Positions 39,501 through 51,132 of a stretch of 64,000 nt of DNA are shown here, piece by piece. The notes under the pieces are model-generated. The model made no database searches and was not told the origin of the DNA. It worked only from the letters and a program-made list of their open reading frames with translations. The position numbers and the translations under genes are program-made. This DNA comes from Cymodocea nodosa. Taxonomy: Eukaryota > Streptophyta > Magnoliopsida > Alismatales > Cymodoceaceae. The DNA is taken from NCBI GenBank assembly GCA_036874045.1, contig CM072336.1, forward strand, positions 2,190,001 to 2,254,000. The letters are read 5' to 3'. The first letter of the stretch is position 1; every line of letters begins with the position of its first letter.

Positions 39501-41187
39501 TTTTTATAGTCCTCTTCAAATAAGGCTAAAAATGGAGAAAAGATTCTATTCTGGGGAGACAATTGGGAGAGTGTAACGGCACCCTTAAATATGTTTTCCC
39601 GGATCTCTATCTGTTAGCAACAAACAATCATATCTTGGTAGCAAATGCAGTTCTGTGGCTGATCTCTCATGGCTGTGATTATTGCTGCATCCATTAGTGA
39701 CTTGTAACGCAAAATGCAAGAATTTCGGCAATATTTTCTGTTCAACCCATCTGCAAGACGATGAGGACTTAATTCATTAGACTGCACCATCAAATGCTTC
39801 GTTCCCCATTAATAATTGTTACAAAATGTGGTCGATGGGGTACTTGTTTCTAAAAGCTGGTCATGCATTTGGAGAAGTAGAGCTCCATTAAGGGTCCATG
39901 ATTTTTACTTGGTTGTCCATACAAAATGAGAACATGACCAGGGTAAGCAAGTGTGGCTGGAATGGTAATAGGGGTAGTCCATGCGGTTATCACGCAGAAA
40001 CAACATCTCACCTTATGCTAAAAATTGTCGGCGCATATCCAAATTTTGGAAATTCCTGTTCAAGCAAAATTTTTCTAGGATGGTTGATTGCAGTATTTCT
40101 GATGTCTTATCAATTAAAAAATATCTTTGTTACAGTATGCAACCTGTATCTTGGAATACTCTTATCCATCAGGCCATGTAAACTTTTTGGTCAAATAGAA
40201 ATCAATTAGTTTTAGAAAATTTTTCTGGAATATTAACTCAATATCTTTTAAAATTGCAAGTCTAACTCTTTCGTCGCTTGAGTATACGGGAACAGACGAG
40301 GGACATTCTCATCGTCTGGAACAGTCATCACGGTCATGTAAAGTCAATGGGATCTCAACCGCAACCTTGGCAGTGCAAATACTCAGGAAAATAACCTGAC
40401 AGGCGACAATGCTACTAACGTAAATCCTTCAACAGGGTAGATGAAGAGTGATTCAGGTCGCCATACTGACGTCTGTGGGTTTATAATGCTGCTTCCATCC
40501 AAGCCTTGCGTCTACATTTATCATTAAGTTTGTTTGGTTCTGAATGTTGTAGTTTTGAGATCTTTTTCTGTTTGTTTTGGTGTTGACTTAAAAATTTGAA
40601 TGATTGCGGTGCAGAACTGGCAGGGGACATTTGCATGGCCGGGTCTCTAGACGTTTTTCTAGTTTGATCAAAATTATCACTCTCAAAAAGAACACCTCGT
40701 TTTCTCTTCTCTGGTATCCTCTTGACAATAAACAGAATTTATCCGCCAACATCAGCAATATAAATAAAATTTCATTCAGTTGATTCCTTTTACTTTCTCA
40801 TTATCATTGTTCTGTTACAGGAAATAGAAGCAAGGAGACAGCTTTCGCACTTACCCCTCTCTTATGTGCCCTTTCCACGAGCGCGGACGGCGACAGAAAC
40901 CCATCGCTACAAGTAGAGTGGGAGTGAAGCTCGAAGACCACCTTCATTTTCTCCTTCTTCTCCCTCTCCTTCTCCTTCTGTTTGGCGAGCACCAAGAACT
41001 CATCGTCATCGGAACTGCTCTCCATCTTGGCATCTGTGAAGGCCCACTCGTAGACCTCCTTCAACGCTAAAAGCTGCTCCGGAGTGATTCTCTTCCTGCC
41101 TCTACTCTTCTTCTTCTTCTTCTTCTTCTTACCCTTGCCTCCATCACCGCCGTTGCCGACGTGGTTGTTGCCCTTGGTGTCAACCAT
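36511..41187 (-). CDS. PHP-domain phosphoesterase-like protein
   Basis: The protein belongs to the polymerase and histidinol phosphatase (PHP) metal-dependent phosphoesterases, the group that includes bacterial 5'-3' exoribonuclease and 3',5'-nucleotide phosphatase enzymes (YciV/RNase AM). Exons on the minus strand are 41187-40855, 37937-37813, 37618-37310, 37187-37018 and 36926-36511; all phases agree and give 450 residues. Metal-binding motifs are complete: HSHSTCSDG at 88-96, LTDHD at 117-121, PGVEIS with E145, ALAHP with H280, and GGSDYHG with D330 and H332. The N-terminal 85 residues are lysine-rich and not part of the enzyme. A conserved plant ortholog exists (At2g13840 in Arabidopsis, from memory). 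The exact substrate is unknown; nucleotides or RNA ends are the likely ones. The first intron is about 2.9 kb and holds a LINE remnant. Confidence 0.92.
38840..40260 (+). mobile_element. Degenerate LINE (non-LTR) retrotransposon fragment in PHP intron 1
   Basis: Read on the plus strand, opposite to the host gene, this stretch has broken frames that follow the C-terminal half of a plant LINE reverse transcriptase. A piece near 39010-39060 reads GCSTEDLPIKYIGLPLHHRQ, matching the usual PxxYLGLPL block. It is followed near 39260 by a piece matching the EKIRxxFFW block. Near 39930-40030 comes a cysteine/histidine part like the reverse-transcriptase zinc-binding domain (CGYHAETTSHL). Stops and frameshifts are many, so it is long dead. 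The exact ends are uncertain, and no poly-A tail is clear. Confidence 0.75.
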
Positions 41188-42013
41188 CGCGTCAAGCACA
41201 CGGCAAAAGACGTAGAAGCGGTGGGAGTAGGAGAGGTGGGCGATGAGTATCGAGGGCCGCAAAGCCAGGACAGGATGACAGGGAGGGCACCGACCGCAGA
41301 TGTCACGTCTAATCGTGCCCAGTCTTCGGGTTTTGGCGCCGACCGGGAATCGACCTTCCCAGCCTGGCGGATTCGGGTTTGACCTAATGTCAGATCCTAT
41401 TGCCCATTTAAGTCTGACCTGTTTTTTTATTAACTTGAATTTTTTTTTGAAATGTTAAGATATTTTCGAACTTTTGTTTTTGATGAGATTTAAATTTTTA
41501 TGAAAAATTATCTTATTATCCAATTATATTATCTCATGTGACATTGATCAAACAAAATGTACAAAAAGATATTTATATTTTTTAAAGAAAAAATTCTTTT
41601 GATGTTTATAGATATGAAGGTATGTACAGATATTTATAGATATATATTCTTTACTTACCATTCTCTCTTATGTTTTGATATTTGACGTTCACACGTGTAG
41701 ACTTTTGTCATACGAGTCTACACCAATGAGCCTAAGGACATATACATGCTTCACATAAAGATTTAACTCATACATAAAATGATTAGAAGAGAAAATTACA
41801 GATATAGATTCAGGTAAAATATTTATAACTCAGACCGGGTGATCACGAAGGCCACCAACTTGTAACAATAAATGTTTCGTTGGAAATGTAGACTTCATTC
41901 AACATCATGGGTTCAAACAAAGTTGCATGACAAACCGAAATTTCTTGGACATAGCAGACGAATTAAGACGTAGAGAAGGAACACTTTTATTTTTTCATAG
42001 GGTGGGCCTGCAC
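41188..42013. other. Intergenic region upstream of PHP gene
   Basis: The first 200 bases are GC-rich and must contain the PHP leader and promoter (minus strand). The remainder is AT-rich, with the 3' UTR of the Ole e 1-like gene expected just before 42014. No other gene is seen. Confidence 0.5.
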
Positions 42014-44157
42014 TCACACATCTTCCTCGTCCGTGTGGTACATCTTCATGACCTCGGCACATTTAGAGCTGACGCTTTCCACTTCAAAGCCCATGTTGTT
42101 GGCTAGCCGCATGTTGGTCGGGATGCCATTGTTGGAGGTGAGGGCAATGCGGGCACGATCGCGGCCATTAACCACGTGCGAGCAGCTGGACTCGGGGCTG
42201 CTGATGAGGACGGACTCACAGATCTGGTCCTCGTGGTCATTGGCGACGGGGACGCGGTAGGTTCCGGTGGCGTCTGTCGTACCTTCGGCTGTGTACCTCA
42301 ATGCGTCGGTGATCCTATCACGGCAATCCACCTTCACCTTTGCACCTTCAAAGCACAAGAGGAGGTGCGTGTTATTAGCACTTGATCTTATGGAACTCGG
42401 ACTAACTTGTAGATTCATGAAGCTGCCGTGTAATGAAAGTGCCACAAATTTGGGGAGACGTTCAACAAAAACTAACAACTCAGAAGCTAGCAATTAAGCA
42501 AAGGTTCTGATAACGGTTTCAATTGTGAATTCACAATCACCACCTTGAACCTAGACATTGCTGTTATGAATAACAACATCATTAGGGCCATGTTCCGTCC
42601 ATATTTTGCATCATACAGTTCTCTAATCTCAGCTACAAAGCAGCTAAACTGCCGACTGCGAAATAAATGGGCATATTATGCAAGGATATGGACTCGATAA
42701 AGCGTCCAGCCACTACTTAAGGTTCTGTTTAGTTAGCTGGAATCAAACGTAATCAAATTACATAACCAAATTATAATGTTTGATAACCAAGCATAAATTA
42801 AATATATATTATAAAAATAACCAATTTATTATTTAAACTCGTGATTGGTTAGGTTGGTTAAATATTACTTAAAAAAAATTAGCATCCGTTTGTGGAAATT
42901 GAGAAAATAAAATTTAAAAAAGATAGGAATCAGAATATAGAAAATAGAAAATCAAAAAAGTAAAACTTAAAGTTGTCTATACTATAATTGGAAAGTTAGT
43001 TAGAAAATTTGTGTAGTTTAAAATTTTGATGAATAACTTAAATTTTAATATTAATATTATTCACTTCATAATAAATCATAAACTATTAATAATTAAATTG
43101 ATTATAATATGATAATAATAATATAAATAATAACGTAATTATTAACATATAATAAATAATAAATATCAACATAATTATGATGAATTGAAATATAATAATT
43201 GTAATTATAATAATGAATAAATAATAGCATATATAATTATAATTATAGATATATACTATATTACTATTTATATTACTTTATACAAATTATAAATATTTAT
43301 ATGTATCATATAATATTACTTTATACGAATTATAAATATTTATATCATATAATATTTAAACACTATAATGATATTTATTATATATTAATATATATGTTAA
43401 TTAATATGTACGAAGGAATCTTCGACTTTCATTGAAAATGATTTTTCTTTTACAATTTAAAAAGTTGAAAATTTATTTTCACAGATGACAGAAAAATTAA
43501 GAAAACTATTTAAAGTTTCAATGACTCACTTTTCTGGTGACGCAAACCTTTACTTAATTTTTTTAAATTAAATTTCCAGGCTAATGATTATAAAACCTCA
43601 ATTATTACAATCTAATTAAGAAATGCAATTTAATCGGTAAATCAAACAAAACCAAGATAAATATCTCCACATCTGGATTTATTGGAGGAAAAGAATCTAA
43701 TCCAAGCTCCTCCAATATTCCTTGTGTCGCAAAGACCTTTTTTCCTCCCCAAAAATAAGTTTTGTAAGAGATGCCTGCAACAAAAGCTGGATTCATATGT
43801 GGGGAAAAAAAATTATGGAGAACAATTCACATTTCCAGAGAAGAGTATAAAACAAATCCCGGTAGAGTTTGAACCAACATCGCAAAGAGCGAGAAGCCAG
43901 ATCTAGTCGCAGTACTATTTATCTGATGAAAGAAAAAGAGGAGACGACAATCCGTTCCAGTCAAAAGGAGAGGGAGAGATGACGCTGAGATTACCTGCGA
44001 TGTAAGTAGTGGCCGGCGTCTCAAATCCAGCACGGCAAGTGTCGCAGAAGACCTTGCCCTTGACAATAAACCCGGTCTTTAGAGACCTCGCTCCGAACAC
44101 CAGAGGGCAGAAAACGGCCAGCAGCAATGCCACCAACGCCGCGCTCTTCACCGCCAT
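42014..44157 (-). CDS. Pollen Ole e 1-like (extensin-family) secreted protein
   Basis: This is a small secreted protein of the Ole e 1-like family, found in pollen and many other plant tissues and thought to act in the cell wall or apoplast. Two exons, 44157-43995 and 42345-42014, give 164 residues. Residues 1 to about 23 are a clear signal peptide ending VFGA. The mature part has the six family cysteines at 38, 41, 62, 97, 109 and 150, with FCDTC as the first pair and VKVDC as the third site. There is no proline-rich extensin region, so it belongs to the short class. The C-terminal DEED patch is acidic. The intron of 1.65 kb is swollen by an AT-rich insert. The gene looks intact. Confidence 0.92.
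42719..43650. mobile_element. AT-rich insert, probable non-autonomous DNA transposon(s)
   Basis: The left edge begins GGTTCTGTTTAGTTAG and the right edge ends TCAAACAAAACC, so the ends are roughly inverted copies of each other. Between them is extreme AT-rich DNA without coding capacity. A second pair of rough inverted ends at about 42890 (CCGTTTGTGGAAAT) and 43490 suggests one element inside another. Clear target-site duplications are not seen. It lies in the intron of the Ole e 1-like gene. Confidence 0.5.
43266..43362. repeat. AT-rich tandem repeat, about 2 copies
   Basis: The motif TTACTTTATAC(A/G)AATTATAA followed by ATATTTATAT and CATATAATATT occurs twice in a row, with a unit of about 45 bp. 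It is part of the AT-rich insert. Confidence 0.6.
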
Positions 44158-47100
44158 TGCTGTTCCGAAGAGACGGAGGAGGAGAGGGGAGATCGAAGAG
44201 GGACGACGAGTGAGCGAGGAGAGAAGAGAGGAGGCGTGAGGACAGACAGAAAGGTGGAGGAGTGTGGCGACGAAAACCAGCGTTGCGTCGGTGATGGCAA
44301 TAATGATTCGGCTGACAATAGCGTGGCGTAGAAGTGACAGCTAAGCAGTGCGCGGAGAGAGAGAAAGAGAGACCTGGGCCGGGATGGATGCCGTCACCGA
44401 ACCTTCGGTGTTAGTCTCTCGGCCCACATTTAAATCCATCGGCCTATTTAATTGAGTTGATTAGAAATTGCAGTTCACCTCCTGGGTGGGCCCAGACATT
44501 GGGCTTAGTTCTTCAATAGATCGGTTTGAAATTTATTAAAACGTTTATTTAATTTGAGCATGGTTTATATATATATGCATCGGTTATTGCGACGATCAAG
44601 GTGTTTTTGTCTTTAGTTATTATTTTCATGTTTATATTATGCTTGTATATCTTAAACTAAGTCATTATCACAAGTTAATTATGTCGATCTCATCGTAGCA
44701 ACCCCATACAACATGTTTTTTAATGAACGATTAAGTGGAGTTGCGTGGGGTCAACATGTTAGAATTATGTTTAGGAAAAGTTGCGATCCGTTTACCATTC
44801 ATTCATATATTTGTCACATTGCTGTTCCAACGAGAAAGGAAAGATTGACGTATTTTCGATATTTCTGGATGGAGCAGCCGAGCAGGTTTAGATCGAGCGT
44901 AGTATTTTCGAAGTTTGGAGTTGAGGATGTACGTGACTTTTGTTTTATGACATTAATTTATACCTTTTAGGAAAGCAACAAATTGGATGAAAGAAAAACG
45001 AAAACAAGGAAGACTTTTGTTCCACAATTCCTTAATTTGTTAACTACCAAAGGAAACCATCATTGTATTGATCTAACTAGCAAGATCGATTACTGTATCG
45101 AGTGGAAATCCTTTTTCCCAAAAGCATTTCTCCTTAGGTGTATATGCAATCAGTCATCATTATTGTTCTTTTTAGAGTTTGTTTGTACTGTCAAGAAAGT
45201 TAGAAATAAAAAATTAAAAAAATTAAAATATAAAAAGATAGGAAAAAAAAAGTTAAAAAAATTAAAAACCAAAAAATAAAATTTGAACGTATTTATGCCA
45301 CCGATGTAAAGCTAAAAAAATTATATAATTTTTACAATTTTTAATATTATATATTAAATAAATATTATAATATTTATATAAAAAAGTAATAAAATTATTA
45401 TTTAAATAAATAATATTTATGATTTTAATATTATAAAAAAATTAAATGATATTAAAAATAATAAATATTTATATTATTAAAAATTAATATTTAAATAATT
45501 AACATTTTTATTATTAATAAAAATAATATTTAAATAATTAATTAAACCAAATATTAACAATATATACTTTAATTATATTAACAATAATAAAATAATATAT
45601 ACTTTAATTATAATTAATTTTAAATAATTAATTAAATTAATAATGATTCCTATACTAATTTCTCTACGAAAGAAAGTTTAGAATCTCTAATTTTTTATAT
45701 ATATGAAAGTTAATAAGAAATTCTCAACTTTCTTATGTAACATAAATCTTAAAAAACTAGAAAAGTAGCACAAACTACTCCTTAAAGTTTGTCCTTAAAA
45801 TTGAATATAACGAATTTTGAATTTTGATAAAATTTGATGAAAATAGAATTTAAAATTCAAGTATTTATGTATATTTAAGAATTTGAATTTTAGATATTTG
45901 TACACATGACATAATTAAATAAAATTCCTTTTTAATGAAGTTCTTAATCAATGAATTGAAGTAATTAATCAAAATATAATGAATTGATTACATGTATGTA
46001 TATATATATAAGTCATTTATATGTAGTCGTGGTCATTTATACAGGTCAATTTAATTTTCTATTAATTAAGCTCAAAATTTTGGTTCAGGTGATGTACAAT
46101 TATTATTTCCTAATCTCTGTAGACCACAACTTTTCTCCATCTTCTCAAACTTTATCAATTAGAAGCACATTGTAAGATGCTGATTAACGTAACAGTAAAG
46201 TTTCGACTTAGAATAATAACTAAATAAAGGCTAAAGATACCTTGAAGATAGTTTGAATAGGTGAACAAATGTAGAATAACTAGAGAGTCGATGGAAAGGA
46301 AAGATGTAGAAGACAAGAAAATGTGGCGATCATGAAAGTCCTAAATATCGAGAGTTCGATCAGCAATGACAATTGCAACAAACGAGAAGACACAAAAACT
46401 ACAATTTCGAGGGTGAGCAATGGCAATTGCAATAGACAATGAGCCAGTAATAAATGAAATGTGTGAGTAGGAAAAGACTCGTGCGAGCTGAAAGGGAGAT
46501 ACACAAGCGACAAGTAGATAATGAGCTAATGAAAAGGGAGACGTGGGCAAGAAGGGAGATGTGGGAGCCTTTAGACGCAAAGTGGATGACAAGTTGCTCG
46601 AGTTGACCATATAGGAAAGAATTCCAGAGGATTCTGAAGTTAGGGGTTGAGAAATTTTTTTCCTAAAGTTTAACTAAGAGATGAAATTCACAAATAGGCG
46701 TCGACCCCTCTCCTCCCTTAGCAATTAAGGTAATTTTGTTAGTTATTATTATATATAATATTAACATTCTATTTAGATTCTTGATCGAGTTTTTCATCAC
46801 CGCACATGCATTTTGATTTCTTGCTACCTTAAAAATAATAATCAATGAAAACCATTACATTAAAATATTCCCAGGTGCTTAGCACTAGTACATGGAAATG
46901 GAAAATATCTACATAAGAAATTAATTAATTACCAGGAGATGAGTGTGTCTTCTACATTGCAGGGAATGAATGATGATACATATATATACGAGAAGAGTTA
47001 ATAATGTCTAAGCCCTAGACGATGAAACTTAATTAGGAAACATGTATTAATCAGCGTTGGATGACGAAACTTGAATATAGTTGGGGCATAGATGACATAT

Positions 47101-47241
47101 ATATAAAATCAGGGATTAAGTGTTAGGTCATCAAATATGTACGATCCCTGGAACGTACTTCTCTTTGGAAGCTACTTAATGGTCATATATATATATATAT
47201 ATATATATTACCGTATATATAAATCAGAGGAGGAAGCTCGC
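44158..47241. other. Intergenic region Ole e 1-like to MIZ1-like gene
   Basis: The first 250 bases are purine-rich and should hold the leader and promoter of the Ole e 1-like gene (minus strand). GGCCCA elements occur at 44420-44500. From about 45170 to 45780 there is an AT-rich transposon-like stretch. Around 46260-46620 a low-complexity sequence has an open minus-strand frame without any known domain. The MIZ1-like 3' UTR should lie just before 47242. Confidence 0.45.
45170..45785. mobile_element. Probable AT-rich miniature DNA transposon
   Basis: The left edge AGTTTGTTTGTACTGTCAAG and the right edge, which on the minus strand reads AGTAGTTTGTGCTACTTTTC, are approximate inverted copies. 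The inside is A/T only over long stretches and does not code. Target duplications could not be fixed. It resembles the insert in the neighbouring Ole e 1-like intron in composition and ends. Confidence 0.4.
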
Positions 47242-48066
47242 TCAAACCCTGACAAAGAAGATGGTGAGGTCGGGTCCATTGCTGCCGCCGTCGGGGCTAA
47301 CCAGATACAACGTCTCCGAGTCCTTGGACCCAACGATGTGATCGAACCCAGCTCGCATGTAGGCCAATTCCCCGTCCGGCCCGTCGACGTTGGACTTGCC
47401 AGGGAGCACGCCGGCGCCAGTGGAAACTGCATGCAGGACCTCCATGACCGCAAGATCCTCCTCGGTGGCGTCCCTCCTCACGCCGCAACCGCTCCTCTTC
47501 CCGTTGCAGTACACCGTCCACAGTGGCTCGTCGACCAGGGCGGTCGCCACTCGTTTCTTTTTAGGTGCTTTCGGTGGCTTCTCGCACTCCAGCGCTATCC
47601 GGACCATCCCCGAGCCAAGCTCCCTGAATAGGTGGTGCGTCTGCACGCCCAGGTCGACCACGAGGTTCGGCACGCACTTGGGTGAGTCCTGCAGGGAAAG
47701 GCTGACTTTGCCCTTGCGGTAGCCAAAGAGCGTCCCGGTGATGCGAGTAGCCGGAAGACCGCTCTTACCTGCTTCGGACATCCATGTCGGAGAGGGAGTA
47801 ACCCCGCCGCAGCTGCACCGGAAGGTGAAGATGGGGAACGCACGGAACACGGCGAGGGTGGCGAGAAAGACCCTCCTGGGCCTTTTCCCCCTCCTCCTTG
47901 GCTGCGACAGGAGCGACGGTACCTGTCGGGGGCCAACGACAAGCGCCGTATGTGGCCGAGGGACGGTGTTGGACCCGCGAACCGACGTCGGCGTCGCGGG
48001 TTCTTTCATCGGTCCCGCCATGACCTGGCCGGTGACGTCCGCCCGCCTCTGGACGAGACCAACCAC
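47242..48066 (-). CDS. MIZ1: MIZU-KUSSEI 1-like protein (DUF617)
   Basis: MIZ1-type proteins are plant-specific; Arabidopsis MIZ1 is needed for root hydrotropism and works at the endoplasmic reticulum surface. This intronless frame has 274 residues, as is usual for the family. The MIZ/DUF617 domain covers residues 108 to 273: it begins ITGTLFGYRKGKVSLSLQD, continues with LVVDLGVQT and GMVRIALECEK, then WTVYCNGKRSGCGVRRDAT, then GELAYMRAGFDHIVGSKDSE, and ends DLTIFF. The N-terminal 100 residues are basic and variable. The start at 48066 is the first ATG; Met16 at 48021 could also serve. Coding GC is very high compared with the flanks, a feature of GC-rich monocot genes. Several MIZ1-like paralogs exist in plants, so the precise ortholog is not settled. 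Confidence 0.92.
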   Translation of the reverse strand: MVGLVQRRADVTGQVMAGPMKEPATPTSVRGSNTVPRPHTALVVGPRQVPSLLSQPRRRGKRPRRVFLATLAVFRAFPIFTFRCSCGGVTPSPTWMSEAGKSGLPATRITGTLFGYRKGKVSLSLQDSPKCVPNLVVDLGVQTHHLFRELGSGMVRIALECEKPPKAPKKKRVATALVDEPLWTVYCNGKRSGCGVRRDATEEDLAVMEVLHAVSTGAGVLPGKSNVDGPDGELAYMRAGFDHIVGSKDSETLYLVSPDGGSNGPDLTIFFVRV

Positions 48067-49309
48067 GTAGAAGAGAGAGGCGCAGAAATAGAAAATAGGA
48101 GGAGCCTTCTGGCCTTTTCGCTTCTCGTCTTCGGATCGCGTTCGACGGACCTCGTGTTCTTCGGATCTCAGAAACCATTGGCTCGACGTGTGTTCAGGGG
48201 GACAACGTCATCTTTGTGTTTACTTGTATTTAAATCTAAAACGAGACAATCTATTCATTTATTTAATTAATTGTAATAATTTGGTTAAACACTGTATACG
48301 TTAAAATCATCATTATAAAGAAAAAAGATTATCTATTGAATTATCGATCTCCGTCGTTGATGCTTAATTACGTACGTATGAAATTTCTTTTGTTTCTATG
48401 TATTGTCATCGGCGGTATCATTTTTTGGTTCCCACAACACATGTTTGTTCTGACTCATGTGCATGGTGTAGAGCTTCATGTGTGCCAAACTGCCAAGGGT
48501 TCTAAAGGTGGAAAATGTCCATCATAAAATTCCCTGATGATAACATCGGAAAATAATATGATCCATATTTTTAAATCTCATTCTATATCCTTGTTTAATT
48601 GATGATCGATATTTAAATGTTTTATTTAATTTAAATTTATGATAGCCAATATTAGAGATGATTAGGATAATCGAAAAATGGTGATAATACTATTTACCCG
48701 AGATTCATAAAAATTACGTTCACTTGTTATCTAACGTCGTAAAAGTTTAATAATCGATGATAGATCCTGTAATCACCTTTTATCATCAGATTTATTAAAA
48801 AATACATTTACTTTTAGAATTATGTCAAATGAATATCTAAAATAATATATCAAATTTAAATTTAATATATCGTTTTGACATAAGATGTAGGATTTACGAG
48901 GAAACAGTGACATGGTAAAAATGATGAGATAAAATGAATTTACACAAAAGGTAAAATGACGTATAAAAAATAAAATTAATATATTATTTTTTAACAATTG
49001 CAATATAGGATATCAGAAGTACTTATTTTCCTTATTAAATTTATATCGTAATCGAATGGACAGATTATCTATTCCCCATAAAAATACATCACGAGTAGAA
49101 CTTAATGCCAGGGCCACGCAAATCTCTTAAAAATGCCAAGGCAAGCGTAATCATCGGCCCATTGAGCGGCCCGACCAGACGTGTGAAAATTCGGCCCATT
49201 GAACGCACCGAATGTATTCTTCCCCAATACCCAATTTTCAGCGGATTTGAAGATTCCTCCATCATCTGGGGTTTAGTCTGGCCGAATCCAATAAGAAGAA
49301 AAATAAGGG
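48067..49309. other. Divergent intergenic region MIZ1-like / EAF7-like
   Basis: This 1.2 kb stretch separates two genes transcribed away from each other, so it contains both promoters. The part near 48070-48230 is GC-rich and would be the MIZ1-like leader. The middle is AT-rich with no gene. The part from 49090 is the EAF7-like promoter. Confidence 0.6.
49156..49200 (+). promoter_or_regulatory. Paired GGCCCATT elements upstream of EAF7-like gene
   Basis: GGCCCATT occurs at 49156-49163 and again at 49193-49200. GGCCCA/TGGGCC (site II type) elements are typical of promoters of housekeeping plant genes. They lie 110-155 bp before the start codon. Confidence 0.55.
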
Positions 49310-51132
49310 ATGAAGACACAAGAGGAGGAGAAGAAGAAGACGAGGAAGAAGAAGGTCAAGGAGAAACAGGAGCAGGAAGAACAGGATGGCTTCTCCGAGC
49401 ACTCGCCCGAGCAACGCCTACCTCTATCTTCCGCCTCGTCTCTCCCCAAGGTTCTTCATCTTAACGCCTAAGACTTTTCTGTTTAATTTCGGTTTCTCCT
49501 TTTATTTTGGCTGACTGTTTGTTTCCACCAGTCTGACCAGCAGGAGGATCATTCGCAGGTGGAATTGGAGCTGAAGCTTTTGGAAGCCCTTGAAATCTAT
49601 CCTCCATCAAGATTGCAAGGTTTGTTTTGGGTTCTCGCCTCTTTTTGCTACATCGATCTACCTGTCACACAACAAGAAACAGAATTTGTACAAGAAGGTA
49701 TTTCTAATGGTTAGGATATGTGACGTTCATTTTACTCAACATTTTTTGGTTTTGAGCTGCAAGTGTATACTTTCCTTTCTCGGATACAATTAGGAAAGGT
49801 CACTGGCTCACTGCTTCCTTCTATTTGTTATCGATTTCTGTCTAGCTTTCCTGTCATTACCTTTTTCTATTTGATTCTGTAGTTCTTCCTATATTTTCTG
49901 TAATATACAAGGTCGAAATGGTGGGATTTCATTTCTCGATGTTTCGGCTGCAGAGTTATTTTTGGCTGTTGCAAGTCTTTTCCCATGTAGTCCTATCCAT
50001 GTATTGGTCTGCTAACTCCACGAGTTCGTGTGCTGAATCTTAAATTCTCTTTTCTGTTCACGTTGCTACTCACATCCCTTGACTAATATTAACTAATCAC
50101 TTAGTTACAGGCATACATCGACACTTTGTTCTTTATGGGATGATGGAATATCTGAAGAAGAGGTTTTGTTTCTACTGTTCTGCTTTATCTCCTGATAGTT
50201 TCACGAAGTTATCATAGATTGGGAAGTTAATTAATAATTATCTTATGCTAGCAGATTTGACAGGCACTTTTCAGCAGATGAGATCTTGCAACTCTTAGAT
50301 CGATTCTTCAACTTGGAGATGATGGTAAGTTTCAAAATTATCATACCATATTTTCTATCGTTAGTTTGTTTCACAATCAATGATGGTTGACTACGTCATT
50401 TTTGTATGCACCTGTCCATATTTTGCTATTTCTGCTCATATTTATGTGGCACACCAGATCATGTAATTTTTTGTCTCAGAAGCATTCATGCTATATATCA
50501 GGTGATTGATAATTCATTGTCTTCTAACTTAAAAAATATAATGATTTATCACTTGCTTGCTTAATAATTTACTGAATCAGTGATATAAACAATTTATGAC
50601 CCACATATATGGTGGCTTGCTGACTACTGTGTGCACCAATGAAGATTAGGCATAGGATATCTGTTTGCATGTTATTAATACTTCACAGTACATGCAAAAG
50701 AATGCCAATTTGGTTATTTCCCATGTCCAATACTAATGCTTGGGAAATTCAAATAAAAACTTTATTTTGTTTAAGGCATTCTAATCTAATTTGTGTATAG
50801 GATTATCTAGTTATTTTTAGGTGAAAAACTTTTGCCATGGTTTCCGTATTGAGAATCTTATGTCCATTTTGTGTTGATAGTTTGTAAACTCTTTTAGTAT
50901 GTTATATTGTCATTTATTGTTATAACGAGATCATGTCTCACATTCATCTGTTTTTTTTTTTAAACTCTGATTATTGCTTCATTTGTGATAACTATTGAAC
51001 TTAAATTGGTTGTGCAAGATCAGTTGACCTATTATTTCAAACCAGAAAACAGATGATGATGACACAGAGACATTCAACCAAGAGGTTGGGTTTTCCTTAC
51101 CACAAGGTTTCTTGGTCAAGGAAGAACAATGA
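49310..51132 (+). CDS. EAF7/MRGBP-like subunit of NuA4 histone acetyltransferase
   Basis: This small nuclear protein matches the EAF7/MRGBP family, a subunit of the NuA4 (TIP60) histone acetyltransferase complex that joins it to MRG chromodomain proteins. Exons 49310-49450, 49532-49619, 50112-50163, 50255-50324 and 51046-51132 join in frame to 145 residues. Key parts are LELKLLEALEIYPPSRLQGI, then the block GIHRHFVLYGMMEYLKKRFD, then FSADEILQLLDRFFNLEMM, and a short acidic end with FSLPQGFLVKEEQ. The start at 49310 is chosen because the next exon needs this frame and an in-frame stop (TAA) lies two codons upstream. The ATG at 49386, in another frame, cannot join the next exon. Residues 1-30 are mostly Lys and Glu. 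The last intron is 721 bp. Confidence 0.85.

Noticed and set aside
44713..45279. Two adjacent frames on the plus strand
   Set aside because: No domain is present; the second ends in a lysine-rich stretch caused by A-rich DNA.
47137..48270. Several frames opposite the MIZ1-like gene
   Set aside because: They are shadows of a very GC-rich coding sequence; only the minus frame has the DUF617 domain.
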